A DNA stretch of 64,000 nt. Origin: Apium graveolens. Its lineage: Eukaryota > Streptophyta > Magnoliopsida > Apiales > Apiaceae. Each line of letters opens with the position of its first letter. Within the stretch, counting starts at the first letter, position 1. The translations under genes were made by a program, and so were the position numbers. A model generated the notes under the pieces. It worked only from the letters and a program-made list of their open reading frames with translations, was not told where the DNA came from and ran no database searches. Shown piece by piece: positions 23,263-36,035 of the stretch. The stretch spans positions 54,785,751-54,849,750 of the forward strand of contig NC_133653.1 in assembly GCF_009905375.1 (NCBI RefSeq), given 5' to 3'.

Positions 23263-23359
23263 TTATGGATCAAGAAATGCGGGCACGCACGACATCCCTA
23301 ACCTGCTCCAATAAGGCGGTGATGAGGTCCAAGATAGTCGCAAGTAGAGCTGGATCAAT

Positions 23360-24121
23360 CTAACCCTCAAGATGGCCTCTAGCTGTAATTCGGGTGGTAG
23401 CCTCAATCTTTTCCATGCTATAAGATAATCCTGCCGGAAGTACCCCGCCCTCAATTCTTGGTGCGGTAAGTCGGTCCAACAGATCACTTCTAACATTACG
23501 GGCCTCAGACAGGCCACCCAAAGTCATATGATAATTGGCGATTAGAGAAGCCTGAGTGGTAGCATCAAGTAGTCCATGGGGTGCAGGCGGTGCAGACCCA
23601 GGAGATCCAAATGGATAACCAAGCACGGTATCAGGTGACAATGGTGCCGGAGATAAAGGTGGCATTTCCTCAGTAGGTGCTGGGCTCCGTACAGGGGAGG
23701 GAACAGGAATTGGTGGAACCTCATGGATGTCTACAGGAACCTCTGGAAGAGGGTCTGATACTGGTATAATTGGTGCCGTGGAAGGCCCCACTCCTTCTGC
23801 CCTCATTATCCTCTGTGCCCTTGGTAACTCTTCATCCTCTAGTGCCACCCTCGCGGCCATTATAGCTCTGGTTGTCGCCCTGACTACGGTCATTAATTCC
23901 TCAGCGGTCCTCTCTTTATTCTCGTTAGGACCCTCCACGAGATCCTCCTCAGCAGCAATCCCTTCTGGGATAACATCCTCAACTGCAACATTCCCAATAT
24001 GAATCTCATCCGGTCCCTCATTAGGGTACTCTATCGGATTTACAATTTGATCTCCAATATGTAATAAAGAATCCTCACGCCGATGCTCCTGAACCTCAGG
24101 GTTCGGTGCCCCGCTGCCCTA
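23360..24121 (-). CDS. Pre-gag ORF of element D, unknown function
   Basis: The frame is open on the minus strand from 24121 to the stop at 23360 (about 250 codons) but has no ATG near its start. The first codon follows a TAG that could be a splice acceptor (CATTATCATATAG before GGCAGCGGGG). Features: an acidic N-terminal part, the helical stretch RTAEELMTVVRATTRAIMAA, a Pro-rich centre (PPIPVPSPVRSPAPTEEMPP) and a helical end. A and B have an ORF in the same place with a similar layout but little identity by eye. It is not gag: no capsid or zinc knuckle. Function unknown. Confidence 0.55.
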
Positions 24122-24283
24122 TATGATAATGAACTATATTACTATCACGATATTTATAAGGGTTCCCATAAGGGTTTTAACTGTCAGTACTACGTTAGGT
24201 AGTCCGACTATAAACTTGGCAAGAGTTCTTATTATCTTAGTGGACTTATTATTTTAACATCACATCATCTCTGAGGTTTATAA

Positions 24284-24300
24284 CGCTTAGCTCTGATACT
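24284..24300 (-). other. Primer binding site of element D
   Basis: The minus strand reads AGTATCAGAGCTAAGCG five bases after the LTR end. It matches the iMet-type site with one change (TGGTATC to TAGTATC). Confidence 0.8.
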
Positions 24301-24305
24301 ATTTC

Positions 24306-27300
24306 TGTAACACCCCCAAATCCGGGGTAGGGGATCCGGGTTGTCACGAGTTCCATTTCCCTTAATAACACTCAATCTTAATAAATAGCCAACTACTGCG
24401 TACTGTGACCCCACAATATACACATACACCACAAGTTATAGACTCAGAGATGAATACCAAAAATAACACAAGTCATTTTATTCCACAATTATAAACTATT
24501 ACACCTTAAAAGGGTTTCTGAATAATTTACATATTCCTTGCCATTATTACAATTCATATAGCTATATAAGTCTGGTGCATCAAAAGTTGGAAGCCTAGCC
24601 TATTGGTAATTCCTACCTCAGCTACAGCGGCATCAACGCTTCCAAAAAACTGCGGAACGTTTCCTAACCGCTTGCGAATTGGAGGCTTGGCCCTGTTCAT
24701 CTTTTCTATCTATTGTTGTGTGATGAAAGAAGAAAGCAAGGGTGAGCAACAAGCCCACCGAAATAATATGCATAATAATTTACAAAATATGAACATTCTC
24801 ACAGTACTCATGAAAGTCTTGGTTAAAAAGAAATGAACCAAGTTTGATCTCTTAATGCGACCAAGTTGCAAAATATTTAGTATATATGTATATATACTTT
24901 TCAAAATCTTTGAAAACCTCTGCCATGTATAATATACACAGAGTTCCAGTTTATAACTGTATAAAATTATCGTTGCAAGGTGATCCCATATATCTAACCT
25001 TGTCTCAGCGTTTTTCTGAAAATCTTTGTCATGCATAAGATAATCATTAACCAGATATAAGTTCAAAAGGTGAAGTTACGAGATACTCCAATATACTTAT
25101 ATCTTTTTCGAATACTACTTGAACTTCCACCGTTCAAGGTATAAATAGTTCATCGCATAGATGAAGCTACAAGACAAAACTTGTATAGCATCAATCTTTG
25201 AAATATCAACAAAATTAAATGAAGTTACGAGATACTTCATTTGATGAAAACATCATTTTGGAAACTCGACCCTGCCAACACTCAACAATCGCCCAGCCGT
25301 AGCCTTTCTATCGAAGTGCTCTGGGTAGTGTTGCAGAAATATCCAATTGGATGATGAACTCATTACGGGAGTTTGCCGCGCCAAGAAGACCACCCACGAT
25401 GATCAGTCGCAGTAGTGCAACCCCACCAGTTTCTACATGTAGAGTAGAACAGTCGGATTTACTTGTCAACCGAACGCTGGACTCCTAAGGAATAGACCGT
25501 CTTAGCAGAACTTCCGGGCCATTTGGGCCAATAAATAAGGCTGGGCCGGCGCCACTCGACTACTTACGCCACTCCTAGTTCAGAAGAAATCCATGACTCT
25601 GAAACGTAAAGTTCATCCCGCCTTTCCCCAAGTAGCAACTTGTTGATACGGCTCCACCAAGAAGCCGTATCTAGTTGGAAAGGAAAGCTCACCGATATTT
25701 CCCAGGCGATGCCTATTAATGGATTAAACTCATTCCAAGAATTTTACTTCCCGAGTGTTGGGTAAGTAATCAAAAACTCTTTTATCAAAACAGCAATCTT
25801 ATTGCGAATATAAAAATACACCACATAGCCGGATCCCTCAGGTTTTGAGCGAGTATTTAAATCCCCTTCGAAAGAAAGATCTTAAATCTAAAAATGAGTT
25901 TTGGGATCCGCTCTAACTTTTAAAATCATTTTGAAGACTCGAAAATATTTTAAAGAATGTTTAGAGTAATGATGACTTAATAAAATAAGTCATTCCCGAT
26001 ATGTTAGAAAATATCTGAATATTATTATTTAAATAATATTCCCATAAGGATAATCTTTATAAAAATAATTGAAGTAGAAGTTTTAAAACTTATACTTGAA
26101 ATGAATAATAAATAACCAAAGATATACTTATATGAAAGTACGATCTTTATTTAAATAATCGAAAATAAGTTTGATTATCGAAACATTACTCTTTAATAAA
26201 ATAAAGAATATTCTTTAATAAAATAAGCGGAGCCATAAGTCCTCGAATGAATATTCAAAATAATATTCATTAAGTAAAATAAGCGGAGTCATAAGTCCTC
26301 GAATGAATATTCAAAATAATATTCATTAAATAAAATAAAGTTATCAAATAAACCTTATTCGATTAATAGTTTTGAAAACTATTCATATATATATATATAT
26401 ATATATATATTATACTCGGGAACATCGACTCCCGGTTTAGAAAATGTTCACCTTTGGATCCCCTATACTAAGGGTATACGCAACTACTGCTTATCTCTAG
26501 CATAGGTATTATGCAACTTATAAGCATTGAATCAACAATTAGATATCAATATTACGAAACAGGCATGCATATATACCATATCAGCATGCTCCAATATATC
26601 GCAAGATTTGCTAATAACAATCATGCACTTATCACAAGATAATGCATATACATATATACATCACAACAACTGTGTAACGGGTAGAAAACTTGCCTGAGCG
26701 TTAGACTTCAGCTTAGAGTGGGTCCGGTAACCTATGAACAACAACATAAGCCGGAATTAGACCACGGTCGCTTAAGAAACTAGTCAAAACTCACTCATAC
26801 CCTAATGGTCGCTTATACGCTTAACGATTTGCATTAATCGCTCGCATACCCTCGGCTCCACTAATTTTAATAAATTAACCGTTACGAATTTTAAGGCGAC
26901 GCTTTCGCGAATACCCTATCAACTGAGCCTTTAATCTTACATAATTATTTCATACTCCAAATAATCATTTAAGGACCTTAACCAAGGTTTCAAAGTAAGG
27001 CGAGGGGAAATGGTTCGTTCGCGAAACGCCGTTACTTAAAACGGTCATTTCTCCTAAACTGTACATCGGATTCAAGCGACCACATATCAAAACAAAGCTC
27101 GTACGTGAACTATCTAAACATGGCAATGGTCAGAATCTTACAGTGAGTTCACGGGTCCTGAAGTTAAGAACAAAAACAGTCTAAAGTAAATCAGGCATTA
27201 CGACAGCTATTTTTACGCGATTACCACAGTTTATACTACTCCAAATCAATCACAAACCAACTTACAACCAATTTTACAACCAAAATCCATCCAAACCTCA

Positions 27301-28469
27301 CTACATCAGTCCATTACTTCATGTTTTATCCAACTCATTCAATCACAAATAAGAGCTACTAACCATACTAAAGTTCATTAACCAATAACCAAGATCTACA
27401 GCTCAAACTCATTACAAATTCAACCAAACTCTAAATATACATGAATCATCCTTTCATGAACTATAACAAACAAAACCAAAACTAATACTCAAAGTAAAGT
27501 TAGGGTTTGGAGGGGTTATACCTTCCTTGGAGTGATTAGAGTAGCTAGGATGCCTTAAGATGCCTTGAGATAGCTTAGGAATGCTTGGATCTTAAAGGAA
27601 ATCAAAGAAAATAAAGTTAGTAATCTTTAAAACACTAATCATCATCTTCTTCCTTGATTTATTGGAAGAGATTCATGAAGAAATAGAAGCTTAAACCCCT
27701 AGGATATGCTTATCTAATCATAAGGGACCTTGGGTAATTACCTTGCAAATTAACAAAGCTAGAATCTTGATTTTTAGAATTTTTCTCCTTGAAATGATGA
27801 AGAAGCCGAGAGTAGATGTTCTTGGGAGAGTATTTTCTTTGTTGAATGTGTTTGTGGTGGAAAATGAAGTGAATTGGATATTTGGATGATTTGTTGGTTG
27901 ATTAAAGTGAGTGGAGTATGACTAAGCATGACATCATCTTGGTGGCTTCATCTTTTGCCACTTGTCATCACTTGGTGGTGAAAGCATCTTCTTATGCTAA
28001 TCATTGCTTAATTGCTTGGTTATCATCCTTAATCCTTGCACTAATCTCTCTTGCATTACTTGTCGTTTAATTGTTTTACGACTCGTTTATCGTTCGTTCT
28101 TGCTAATCATTTGTGGGATCATATCCGGGATCTTATTACTTAGGTTCCCCTAAACCTTTCTCAATATATTATATTCCTTATATGATCCTTTCTTTTAATC
28201 CTTGAATTTAAATCCTTTTAATCATGTTACCTTATACTCCATTATTTCGGTATCTGGTGGATTTTTTTGGGAAAAATAAAAGTGTTCGAATTTGGATTCT
28301 GACGATCTTTACATACACTTATATAACATATAGAGTACTAATAAGATCTCAGAATATCAATAAAAGAACTGCTACATAGTGTGGCATGAAAAGTTTTCTT
28401 AATCAGCATAATCAGTAAAATCCCTATTCATAAGGGTTACAAAAATTTTCGAAAATTGGGGTTATTACA
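24306..28469 (-). repeat. 5' LTR of element D
   Basis: 4164 bases, TGTAACACCCCC at 24306 to TTATTACA at 28469. It keeps the uninterrupted site that is occupied by the solo LTR in the sister copy, and the 110-base segment (25696-25805) lost there. It contains the 56-bp dimer at 26223-26334 and an AT microsatellite at about 26384-26411. Confidence 0.9.
26223..26334. repeat. 56-bp tandem duplication in D LTR (5' copy)
   Basis: Counterpart of the dimer at 16715-16826 with a few substitutions. Confidence 0.85.
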
Positions 28470-28699
28470 GTTCTACTCTTAAATGTACGAGATTACCTAA
28501 ATAGATCCATCCACCCATACTTAGAGGACAACTTCAAAAATTCTATCTAAAAATAAACTCTTACTTTCTACCGTTATACTAGCGATTCGTTTTCTATACT
28601 TTGCACGAGTATATTTAACTTTTATACATATTTCTTATTTAAAAAAAAATGGAATGATACCTAATCAATCAAAATGTAATTAACATCTTCAGCACGGAG

Positions 28700-29834
28700 T
28701 TAAGGCATACCTAACACTACCTCATAAGATTCTTTAGCATCATGAGTCGTCATCGCGTAGGTTCTTGTCATTGTCCTGGGCGTGTCCTTGTTTTCTTTAA
28801 TCTCAGTAACATTCCGACCTCCCTTTTCAGGGCAATCCACTGATAGATGACCCGGTTTTGCACAACTATAGCTAGAAATTACTTTAGGCTTTGGACATTT
28901 AGTCGCTATATGCCCCCTTTCACCACAATTATAACACAACCCATTAGCTTAATAACAAATATCACCACCATGTTCCAGTCCATATTTCGTACACTCCAGT
29001 GTAGTGGTTCTCTTATCATTTCCAAGAAAACTCTCATTCCTTATGTGAATTTCTTATTATCCTTCTTATATCCTGAATCACCGCTCAATTCTATCTATCT
29101 TCCTCTTTTTTTATTTTTATGGAATTGAGTGCGAGCTTCATATTCCCTCTCTGCAATCCTAGCCTTACCAACCAATTTATCACATTGCTCCAACTCCAAC
29201 AAGGTCACTTTTTCTCTTATTTGTGGTTTCAGTCCCTCTTGAAACCCCTGACATTTTCTGGCTTTAGTATCAACCTGATGAGGAGCAAACCTAGAAAGTT
29301 CCAAGAATTTTGAGAGATACTCCGACACAGACATTCCTTCTTGCTTTAGCCTCAGAAATTTCATCTTCATCCCATTCTTCATACATGTAGGAAAGTATTT
29401 ATCAAAGAACAACTCCTTAAACCTTGTCCAAGCCATTTTAGAACAATCCTCGGTCTATTTAACTGTATTCCACCAAATACAGCTTCCCCCCTTAATGAGT
29501 GTGTTGCAAATTTTATGTTTTGCTCATCTGAACATTTCGATATCTCTATCACTTTTTCCATTCCTTAAACCCATACATTTGCAACATGCCGATCCAACTC
29601 TCCTTTAAAAGTCGGGGGATCTGCATCCTCAAAAGCCTTATATGTATACATTCGCTTATTCTCACCTTCTTGTTCCATATTTTTAACACGTTCCCCATTT
29701 ATTTCGGGAATATCTGCAATTGTCTGTCCCTCCATTATACTCTTAAACATATTCTTCATTTCTCCCAAAATCAACAACATCTCGGGGCTAATTTGTACAC
29801 TAAATCTAGTCACATCAGAATTTCCATCAGACAT
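28700..29834 (-). pseudogene. gag: Gag of element C, broken
   Basis: The minus strand starts at ATG 29834 (MSDGNSDVTRF). A helical N-terminal part is followed by PPTFKGELDRHVANVWV. After a stop near 29568 comes the retrotransposon gag domain: WTRFKELFFDKYFPTCMKNG and EYLSKFLELSRFAP, with RKCQGFQEGLKPQIREKV at about 29430-29200. Two zinc knuckles lie near 28939-28830: CYNCGERGHIATKC is intact, while in the second, YSCAKPGHLSVDC, the first Cys appears replaced. The frame ends at 28700 where protease should begin; only about 225 AT-rich bases remain before element D. Confidence 0.8.
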
Positions 29835-30121
29835 CTTCTCCTACAATTCAACATATAATATTAATCCTACTTTATTTGGAATACATGTCGCGGTAACGAT
29901 TATCGAGCACTACACATATCATGATATATGCCATAATCACGATCAATCAAGCACTACACACGTCATAATATACGCCATAATAACGATCATCGAGTACAAC
30001 ACACATTATACGGCCTAAAGTGGTCACGTCTAAAACTTACACTTACGTGTTTTCTAAATGTTCCTCGAGCCTAAAATTTTACTACTCGAGATTCTAAATC
30101 CTATATCCTTCCTGTTTCGGA

Positions 30122-30139
30122 ACCCTAGCTCTGATACCA
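30122..30139 (-). other. Primer binding site of element C
   Basis: The minus strand reads TGGTATCAGAGCTAGGGT two bases inside the LTR end, matching the iMet-tRNA site perfectly over 12 bases. About 290 bases of leader separate it from the gag ATG. Confidence 0.9.
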
Positions 30140-30141
30140 CA

Positions 30142-32816
30142 TGTGACGTCCCCAACCTCGGGGAACCTCAGGAACCCGACCGGGGGATGCCAAACTAACT
30201 ACAAACTCGATATATGCTTACATAACCATAAACTTAATTAATAATATAAAATTCATACAACATTTTTAGTCTATAACAAAAGTTTACGATACATCATAAG
30301 ACCCTAACCGGGTACAAACATAAGTCTATTACGCAAACTTTATTCAATATTATACTAAGTACTTCTCGTCATCCACGGAAACCTTAGTTCGTCACATTTT
30401 ATCCTTTCCTGAACATCCTTCTCTCAAATTCTTTCATGTGAAAGTTAGTGACATAAAAGAGTGAGCTCATAAAGCTCAGTATGCATATATCGTACATGCA
30501 TGTCAACTGAAGTTTATCTAGAAACCAGAGTTTCAAATCATCAAATAAAATAAGACAACTTTAAACACGAGAGTCATCAAAAGTTTATCACGATTATCAA
30601 GAGTTCATCATAACATAATACTTCTCACAAGATTAAAATGGAGTATTCAAGCATGATGAGTTCATCAATTCATCAAGTTCCCCAAATTGGGATCCCGATC
30701 AGCTAAACAATTGGTTTAGCTTACTTCCAAAAAGGAAACATCATCATCAGTTCATCAAGTATCAGTGCAAGAACACTCATTTTTCATCAGTGAATCATCA
30801 GTCAAATCAAATCAATCATCATTTAAAGATCAAATCATCAACAGTGAAATAGTACAGTATATACTTACCTTAAATTGCTTTTAATACAACTTCTAATACA
30901 ATTCATTTCTCGAGTCTCAAATCCTTTATTCCCGACTTAGTACCCTAATAACGTCATTCACAATTCTCAATAACATATTTTTATTTAGTAAACTCAAATC
31001 TAAATCCTACCAAGTAAATTCTAATAATTACATAAATTAACTAATAAGTATTATTACAAAATAAAATAGAATAAATAATAATAATAAAATAGATGAGGTT
31101 GTAAGAAGATTTACCAACATAAAAGCTTTTTTACTTTAGCCTCTTCCAAATCAACTCAAGTATCATGTAAAGTATTATATAAAGAAAGTGGAGGCAAGTT
31201 TTCTAATACTTTTCGATGTGGTACAATCCACATAATAGAAGAAAAAAATTGTATTGCATTAACGGCCATGACACTCAAGTAGTCACAGCTGCGTTTACGC
31301 GAAGGCACAACAGAAAACTAGAAGGCACAAAGGTGCCAACAATGAGTGCCATCAACAAGCTTAACTTAATTAATTTTTAAGTGTATACAAGTTTCTTTCT
31401 ATTTATTCTTTTTTACTTCTCTTTGTATTTTTGATGTGGTGTTTTGAATTATTAAATCTTTCATATTGTTTCATATCCCACTGTGAAAAAGTTTCAAGGC
31501 TACCTACCACAAAGCTCCTATAAAAACATGACTTGGTTGATGAGAGCCCATATAGTTTTGAGGTTTACTTGTCCCACATCAAGGGACTTGAAAGAAAAGC
31601 TCACTCTCTACCATATATAATCTACAATTGGTTTTTACTTAGCCATATGAGTCCCCATCTGTATATTAGTTTTAATAAAGCCAAATGTCTTAGAGTTTTT
31701 GGATAATATATGAGTTTATAAAAACAAAGTAAAATTTTATTATTTTTTTTATTTTTAGAAAAATGACTTTGCTCATTACAAAGGACAAGTTGAAAAGTTA
31801 AGGAAATATTTTGTTAATTTTGAACTAAAATAATTTTTAAAGTTTAATTTCCTAGATAAGTTGAAATTGATTCCCTTAAAATATTTAGAAGGAACCTAAC
31901 TTTGTCCCGCATTGAGGAGTGTTCGAATAGAACTCCTTATCAAGTCTATATAAGCTAATCGGAGTTAGCATAGACTTTATAGGTCTTGGTTTCCTTGGGC
32001 TGAAAAGACTATTTTCAAGTTCTAAAATCTTAAATGTGTGATATTCTCACAAATTTTTGGAATAATAATAAATTTTAAAATTTAAAGTGTAAGATTAACT
32101 TTAAATAAGTGTTAATCTTAGCTCCCAACTGAATAGTAGAATGTAGACTTACTAATCCTAAAATACCTAGACATAGAAGCATTTTTTACTTTTAATCCCA
32201 ATTCATTTTATCCCACATCGAAAACATATAAAGCTCATCTATTCATTTTTCCTATATATTAAGAGACTTGCAAGCTTTCTAGACTTAAATAAATAAAGTA
32301 CACTATTAGTCTTGATGGCTTATAAGTTTACTTATTTCCCACATCGATGGGAATAGAGTACAAGTTTCATTCCACTAGTATATATAATGGCTATGTGCTT
32401 GGCTTAACTCAAACTATACATCTATTGAGCTAATAAATTAACATTGGCTTATGAAAACAAGTTCAAAATTTTATTTATCTTTTATAGTCTTTTTTTTCTT
32501 TTGGGGACTTTGAGATATTCGAAGCACCAACTTAAAATTCTTTGGTCGCTCTGATGTATTCGAGCACCAACTTACAATTATATAGAGGCTATGAGATATT
32601 CGAGCACCAACTTACAATCTTATGGGCACTCTGAGATATTCGAACACCAGCTTATGATCTTATGAGCGCTTTGAGGTATTCGAGCACCAACATACCTTAA
32701 TACCATTTTTATATACTTTTATCGTAATGGCACATAACTACTTTATATTATTTTACTCAACTAATATATTTATTCCATTCATTCCATCATAATATATTTA
32801 AAGTCGGGATGTTACA
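30142..32816 (-). repeat. 5' LTR of element C
   Basis: 2675 bases, ending TGTGACGTCCCC at 30142 (CA end on the minus strand) and beginning TGTAACATCCCG at 32816. AT-rich, with the 40-bp tandem array at 32507-32695. I see no gene in it. Confidence 0.85.
32507..32695. repeat. 40-bp tandem repeat in C LTR (5' copy)
   Basis: Five units built on GAGATATTCGAGCACCAAC, the counterpart of 13172-13360. Internal differences between the two arrays are single-base changes, so the array existed before C inserted. Confidence 0.85.
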
Positions 32817-33845
32817 CCTAGGTGTTGATGCAGGTGAACAATCAACCATACCAAACTTCTTCAATAAATCTTTGACAAACTTGGTTTGGCTGATGAAGAT
32901 TCTATCACTTCTTTGACTAACTTGAAGTCCAAGAAAGTAACTCAATTCTCTCGTAATACTCATTTCATATTCACTCTCATGAGTTTTGAGAATCTTTGAC
33001 ATAGTTTTTCATTAGTAGAGCCAAAAATGATATCATCCACATAGATCTGAACTAAGATCATATCACCACCATGTTGCTTGTAGAAAAGAGTCTTATCAAT
33101 TGCTCCTCTAGTGAATCCATGTTTAAGAAAAAATTCTAACAGTGTGTCATACCATGCTCTAGGTGCTTGCTTGAGTCCATAGAGAGCCTTTAAAAGTTGG
33201 TAGATAAAATATGGAAACTCGGGATCTTCAAAGCCAGCTGGCTGTTACACATAAACCTCTTCTTCCAACTCACCATTTAAGAATGCACTCTTTACATTCA
33301 TTTGATACACCTTAATATTTTAATATGCAGCAAATGCAAGAATGATTCTTATTACTTCTAGTCTTGCAACTAGGGCAAAAGTTTCATCATAATCAATTTC
33401 TTTTTCCTTTGAGTAGCCTTTTACAACCAACCTTGCTTTATTTCTTGTCACAATCCCATTTTCATCCATTTTGTTCCTGAACACCAACTTTGTTCCAATT
33501 ACACTTATGTTCATTGGTGCAGAAACCAACTTCCAAATTTGTTCCTTTCAAACTGATTTAGCTCCTCTTGCATAGCAGATTTGCAATCAGGATCAAGTAG
33601 GGCTTCCTCAGTTTTCTTAGGCTCAACTTGTGATAGAAAACATGCATGTAGACATTCATTTGCAGTTGCATTTCTAGTCCTTACTCCAAAATTTGGATCA
33701 CCAATAATTGTTTCTCTTGTGTGACTCATGTCCCATTTTCTGGTGTAAGTTTGTTGACTTGAATTCTCTGCATCTTCTTCATCATTGGCATGACTTGTAG
33801 AACTTTCTCATCTTTCTCCCCCTGAGTTTGTGCTATCAAATTCAA
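32817..33845 (-). pseudogene. pol: Copia (Sirevirus-type) RT fragment interrupted by element C
   Basis: The minus strand gives the integrase-RT hinge (about 33840-33730), then [20 protein letters not shown] (about 33490-33430), the DETFA block, a broken LKQAPRAWY region near 33200-33140, the catalytic IYVDDIIFG at about 33050-33025, and LSYFLGLQVSQRSDRIFISQ to VDCSPASTP near 32825. It stops exactly where the C LTR begins. The RNase H half should lie beyond C's other end but is not found in the window. Several frameshifts and stops make it non-functional. Confidence 0.85.
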
Positions 33846-34690
33846 CTATTTTCTTGAATTACAAGTGAGTCAAAGGAAAGATGGTATATTCATCTGTCAA
33901 TCCAAGTACATCATAGAACTTCTCAAGAAGTATAATTTGGAAGATTCAACTCTGGCAAAGACTCCAATGCCAACAGCCACTAAGCTTGATCAGGACAAAA
34001 CTGGTAAGAAAGTTGACATCACAAGCTACAGAGGTATGATAGACTCATTACTATATCTTACAGCAAGTAGGCCAGATATTATGTTCGCAACATGCTTATG
34101 TACTATATTTCAAGCTGACCCTAAAGAGTCTTATCTTATAGCTCTCTTAAAAGGATTTTTAGGTATCTTAAGGGGACTCCAAATCTTGGTATTTGGTACC
34201 CGAAGGTACAGGTTTTAACCTAGTTGGCTATAGATATTCCGATTTTGCAGGTTGTAAGATTGACCGAAAAAGTACATCAGGAAGTTGTCAGTTTCTTGGA
34301 AGAAGGTTGGTATCCTGGCATACCAAGAAGCAACACTCACTATCCACATCAACTGCTGAAGCCGAATACATAGTTGTTGGAAGCTGTTGTGCCCAAATCT
34401 TGTGGATGAGGAACCAACTCCGGGATTATGGTCTACTGGTGTAAAAGATTCCAATATTCTATGATAATACGAGTGCCATAAAAATCTCAAACAACCCATT
34501 TCAGCAATCAAGAACTAAGCACATTAATATCAGGTATCACTTATCAGAGAGCATGTCACAAATGGCATTGTGGAATTATATTTTATACACACAGAGGACC
34601 AAATTGCAGACATCTTCACAAAACCACTTGCTGAAAACACTTTCTCTAAGTTGGTTGGTGAACTTGGGATGTTAAATCTTTTTAATTAAA
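33846..34690 (+). pseudogene. pol: RT C-terminus and RNase H of Sirevirus S2
   Basis: It starts mid-domain with VSQRKDGIFICQSKYIIELL, then [17 protein letters not shown]. After a frameshift near 34140-34195 comes the RNase H part ([49 protein letters not shown]). A TAA at 34442 and a further shift near 34540 interrupt it. The final block reads as FTKPLAENTFSKLV-like pieces. Close to the S1 RNase H in every block. Confidence 0.85.
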
Positions 34691-36035
34691 AAATTAGGAA
34701 TCAATAACTGCAATTTGTCTCAAATAAATCCACTTGTTATTTACTTTCAATATTTTAAGGACATGTGGATTTATGTGTCACTATTTATTTATCGTATTTC
34801 AAATATTTCTGTACTTGTATCTAATTGATAAATACTTTAGCACACTTATATTTATAAATTGTTTAAAAATAATGTAATTATAATTGGTTAAATTATGAGT
34901 AAAACGTTGCAGCATAATTTTGATCTAATTGATTGAGAATTTATCAATTCAATGATAAAAGATTCAATAATAATGAATCAAAGTTGTGATTTATTAATTT
35001 TAATGAAGTCAGAATTATTCAATATTTTATGGGGTTCATTAAAATTAATTTGTTAATGGTAGCATAATTTGTATCATAAAAATACAATTTTATCAAGTAA
35101 ATGATAATAGTTGTCTGATTATGAATAAAATTATGAATTATCAGTGAAATGGATTTTAAATTATTATATATTTAAAAGAATTCATTTAGTTGATAATTTA
35201 AAGTGCATCACAATATTTATTTAATTTTATTAATGTTTTTCTAAAAAGAAGAATTTTAATAAAATAATAAACAAGTATTTGTGAAAAGAAAAGGTATGAT
35301 ATTTAAATAAGTTTTTTTTTAACCTGCGTCCTAGTGCTTTTGACAGTCGCAAGTTAGAAGTTAGATTTCAAATTTTTTTAACTTCCAACCTGCGACCATA
35401 GCAGAGTAATTAGTCGCGTGCTAATATCAAATTGTTTTATCTCCTAACTTGCGACTGTATTCATTGGTCGCAAGTTAGAAATACAAATTTTTCTATCTCC
35501 TTACCTGCGACTTGGTTTACTAGTCGCAAGTTAGCACTAAGAAAATTTCTAAATTCCTAACCTGCGACCTTTACCCTTAGTCACAGTTTAGAACTTCACT
35601 CTTTTTATTTTTATTTCAGTCTGTGTATATATATACATACTTTCAGTCACAGCTTAATATATACATACACAGCACAGTGCGAAGAGGAAGAAGGAGACAA
35701 GTTTTTTTTGATTAAAATATTAACAAAACTCTGCCCAAATTTCATTTGAATCACAAATTAGTATTTCCCATCACTAGATCTTTCTATTGAATGTAAAATC
35801 TAGCTTTTTCACCGGTTAAAAAGGGAGATCCGCGATTGTGCTAATTTTGATTAAGGCATTGTTTGGCTAAGTACTCTTTAATCTCTTAATTAACTAAGTT
35901 ATTTGGTTCTCTAGGGCTCTTTAGTAATTGTTTATTATTCAATATTTTGTGTGTTCGATATTAGTTAATTGCCTTAATTTTCGTGCACGGTCAATTTATT
36001 TTGTAATCGAAATTTTATTCCCTCTTTTAAAAAAC
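34691..36035 (+). repeat. Spacer of S2 with tandem hairpins of the S2 word
   Basis: 1.3 kb, very AT-rich from 34700 to 35310. At 35323-35590 five successive inverted pairs occur: CTAACTTGCGAC-type words face GTCGCAAGTTAG-type words across 13-19 bases, one of them at about 35444-35478. The region corresponds to the hairpin spacer of S1 at 5154-5307. A short TATA-like stretch lies at 35626-35636. Confidence 0.8.

Larger units (their letters stand above)
13764..28469 (-). mobile_element. Ty3/gypsy element D with LTRs of about 4.1 kb, LARD-like
   Basis: A 14.7-kb element inserted in C, flanked by a perfect 5-bp duplication GTTCT (13759-13763 and 28470-28474). Both LTRs run TGTAACACCCCC ... TTATTACA on the plus strand. 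Minus-strand order: 5' LTR 28469-24306, primer site, pre-gag ORF, long degenerate region, integrase remnant, polypurine tract, 3' LTR. The internal region is about 5.3 kb without recognisable protease or RT. Very long LTRs around a mostly non-coding centre resemble the large retrotransposon derivatives (LARDs) described in cereals. Integrase remnant and primer site point to a gypsy chromovirus ancestor. Confidence 0.88.
13048..32816 (-). mobile_element. Ty3/gypsy element C, split by element D
   Basis: Minus-strand element whose two LTRs are recognised by the shared block ATAATGGCTATGTGCTTGGC and the same end TGTAACATCCCGACTTTAA (13479 and 32816). Order on the minus strand: 5' LTR 32816-30142, primer site, leader, gag, then insertion D, then a short tail, polypurine tract and a 3' LTR fragment cut at 13048. 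Nearly all of pol is missing. At 32817 it interrupts a copia RT. The opposite flank is lost, so no target duplication can be tested. Confidence 0.75.
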
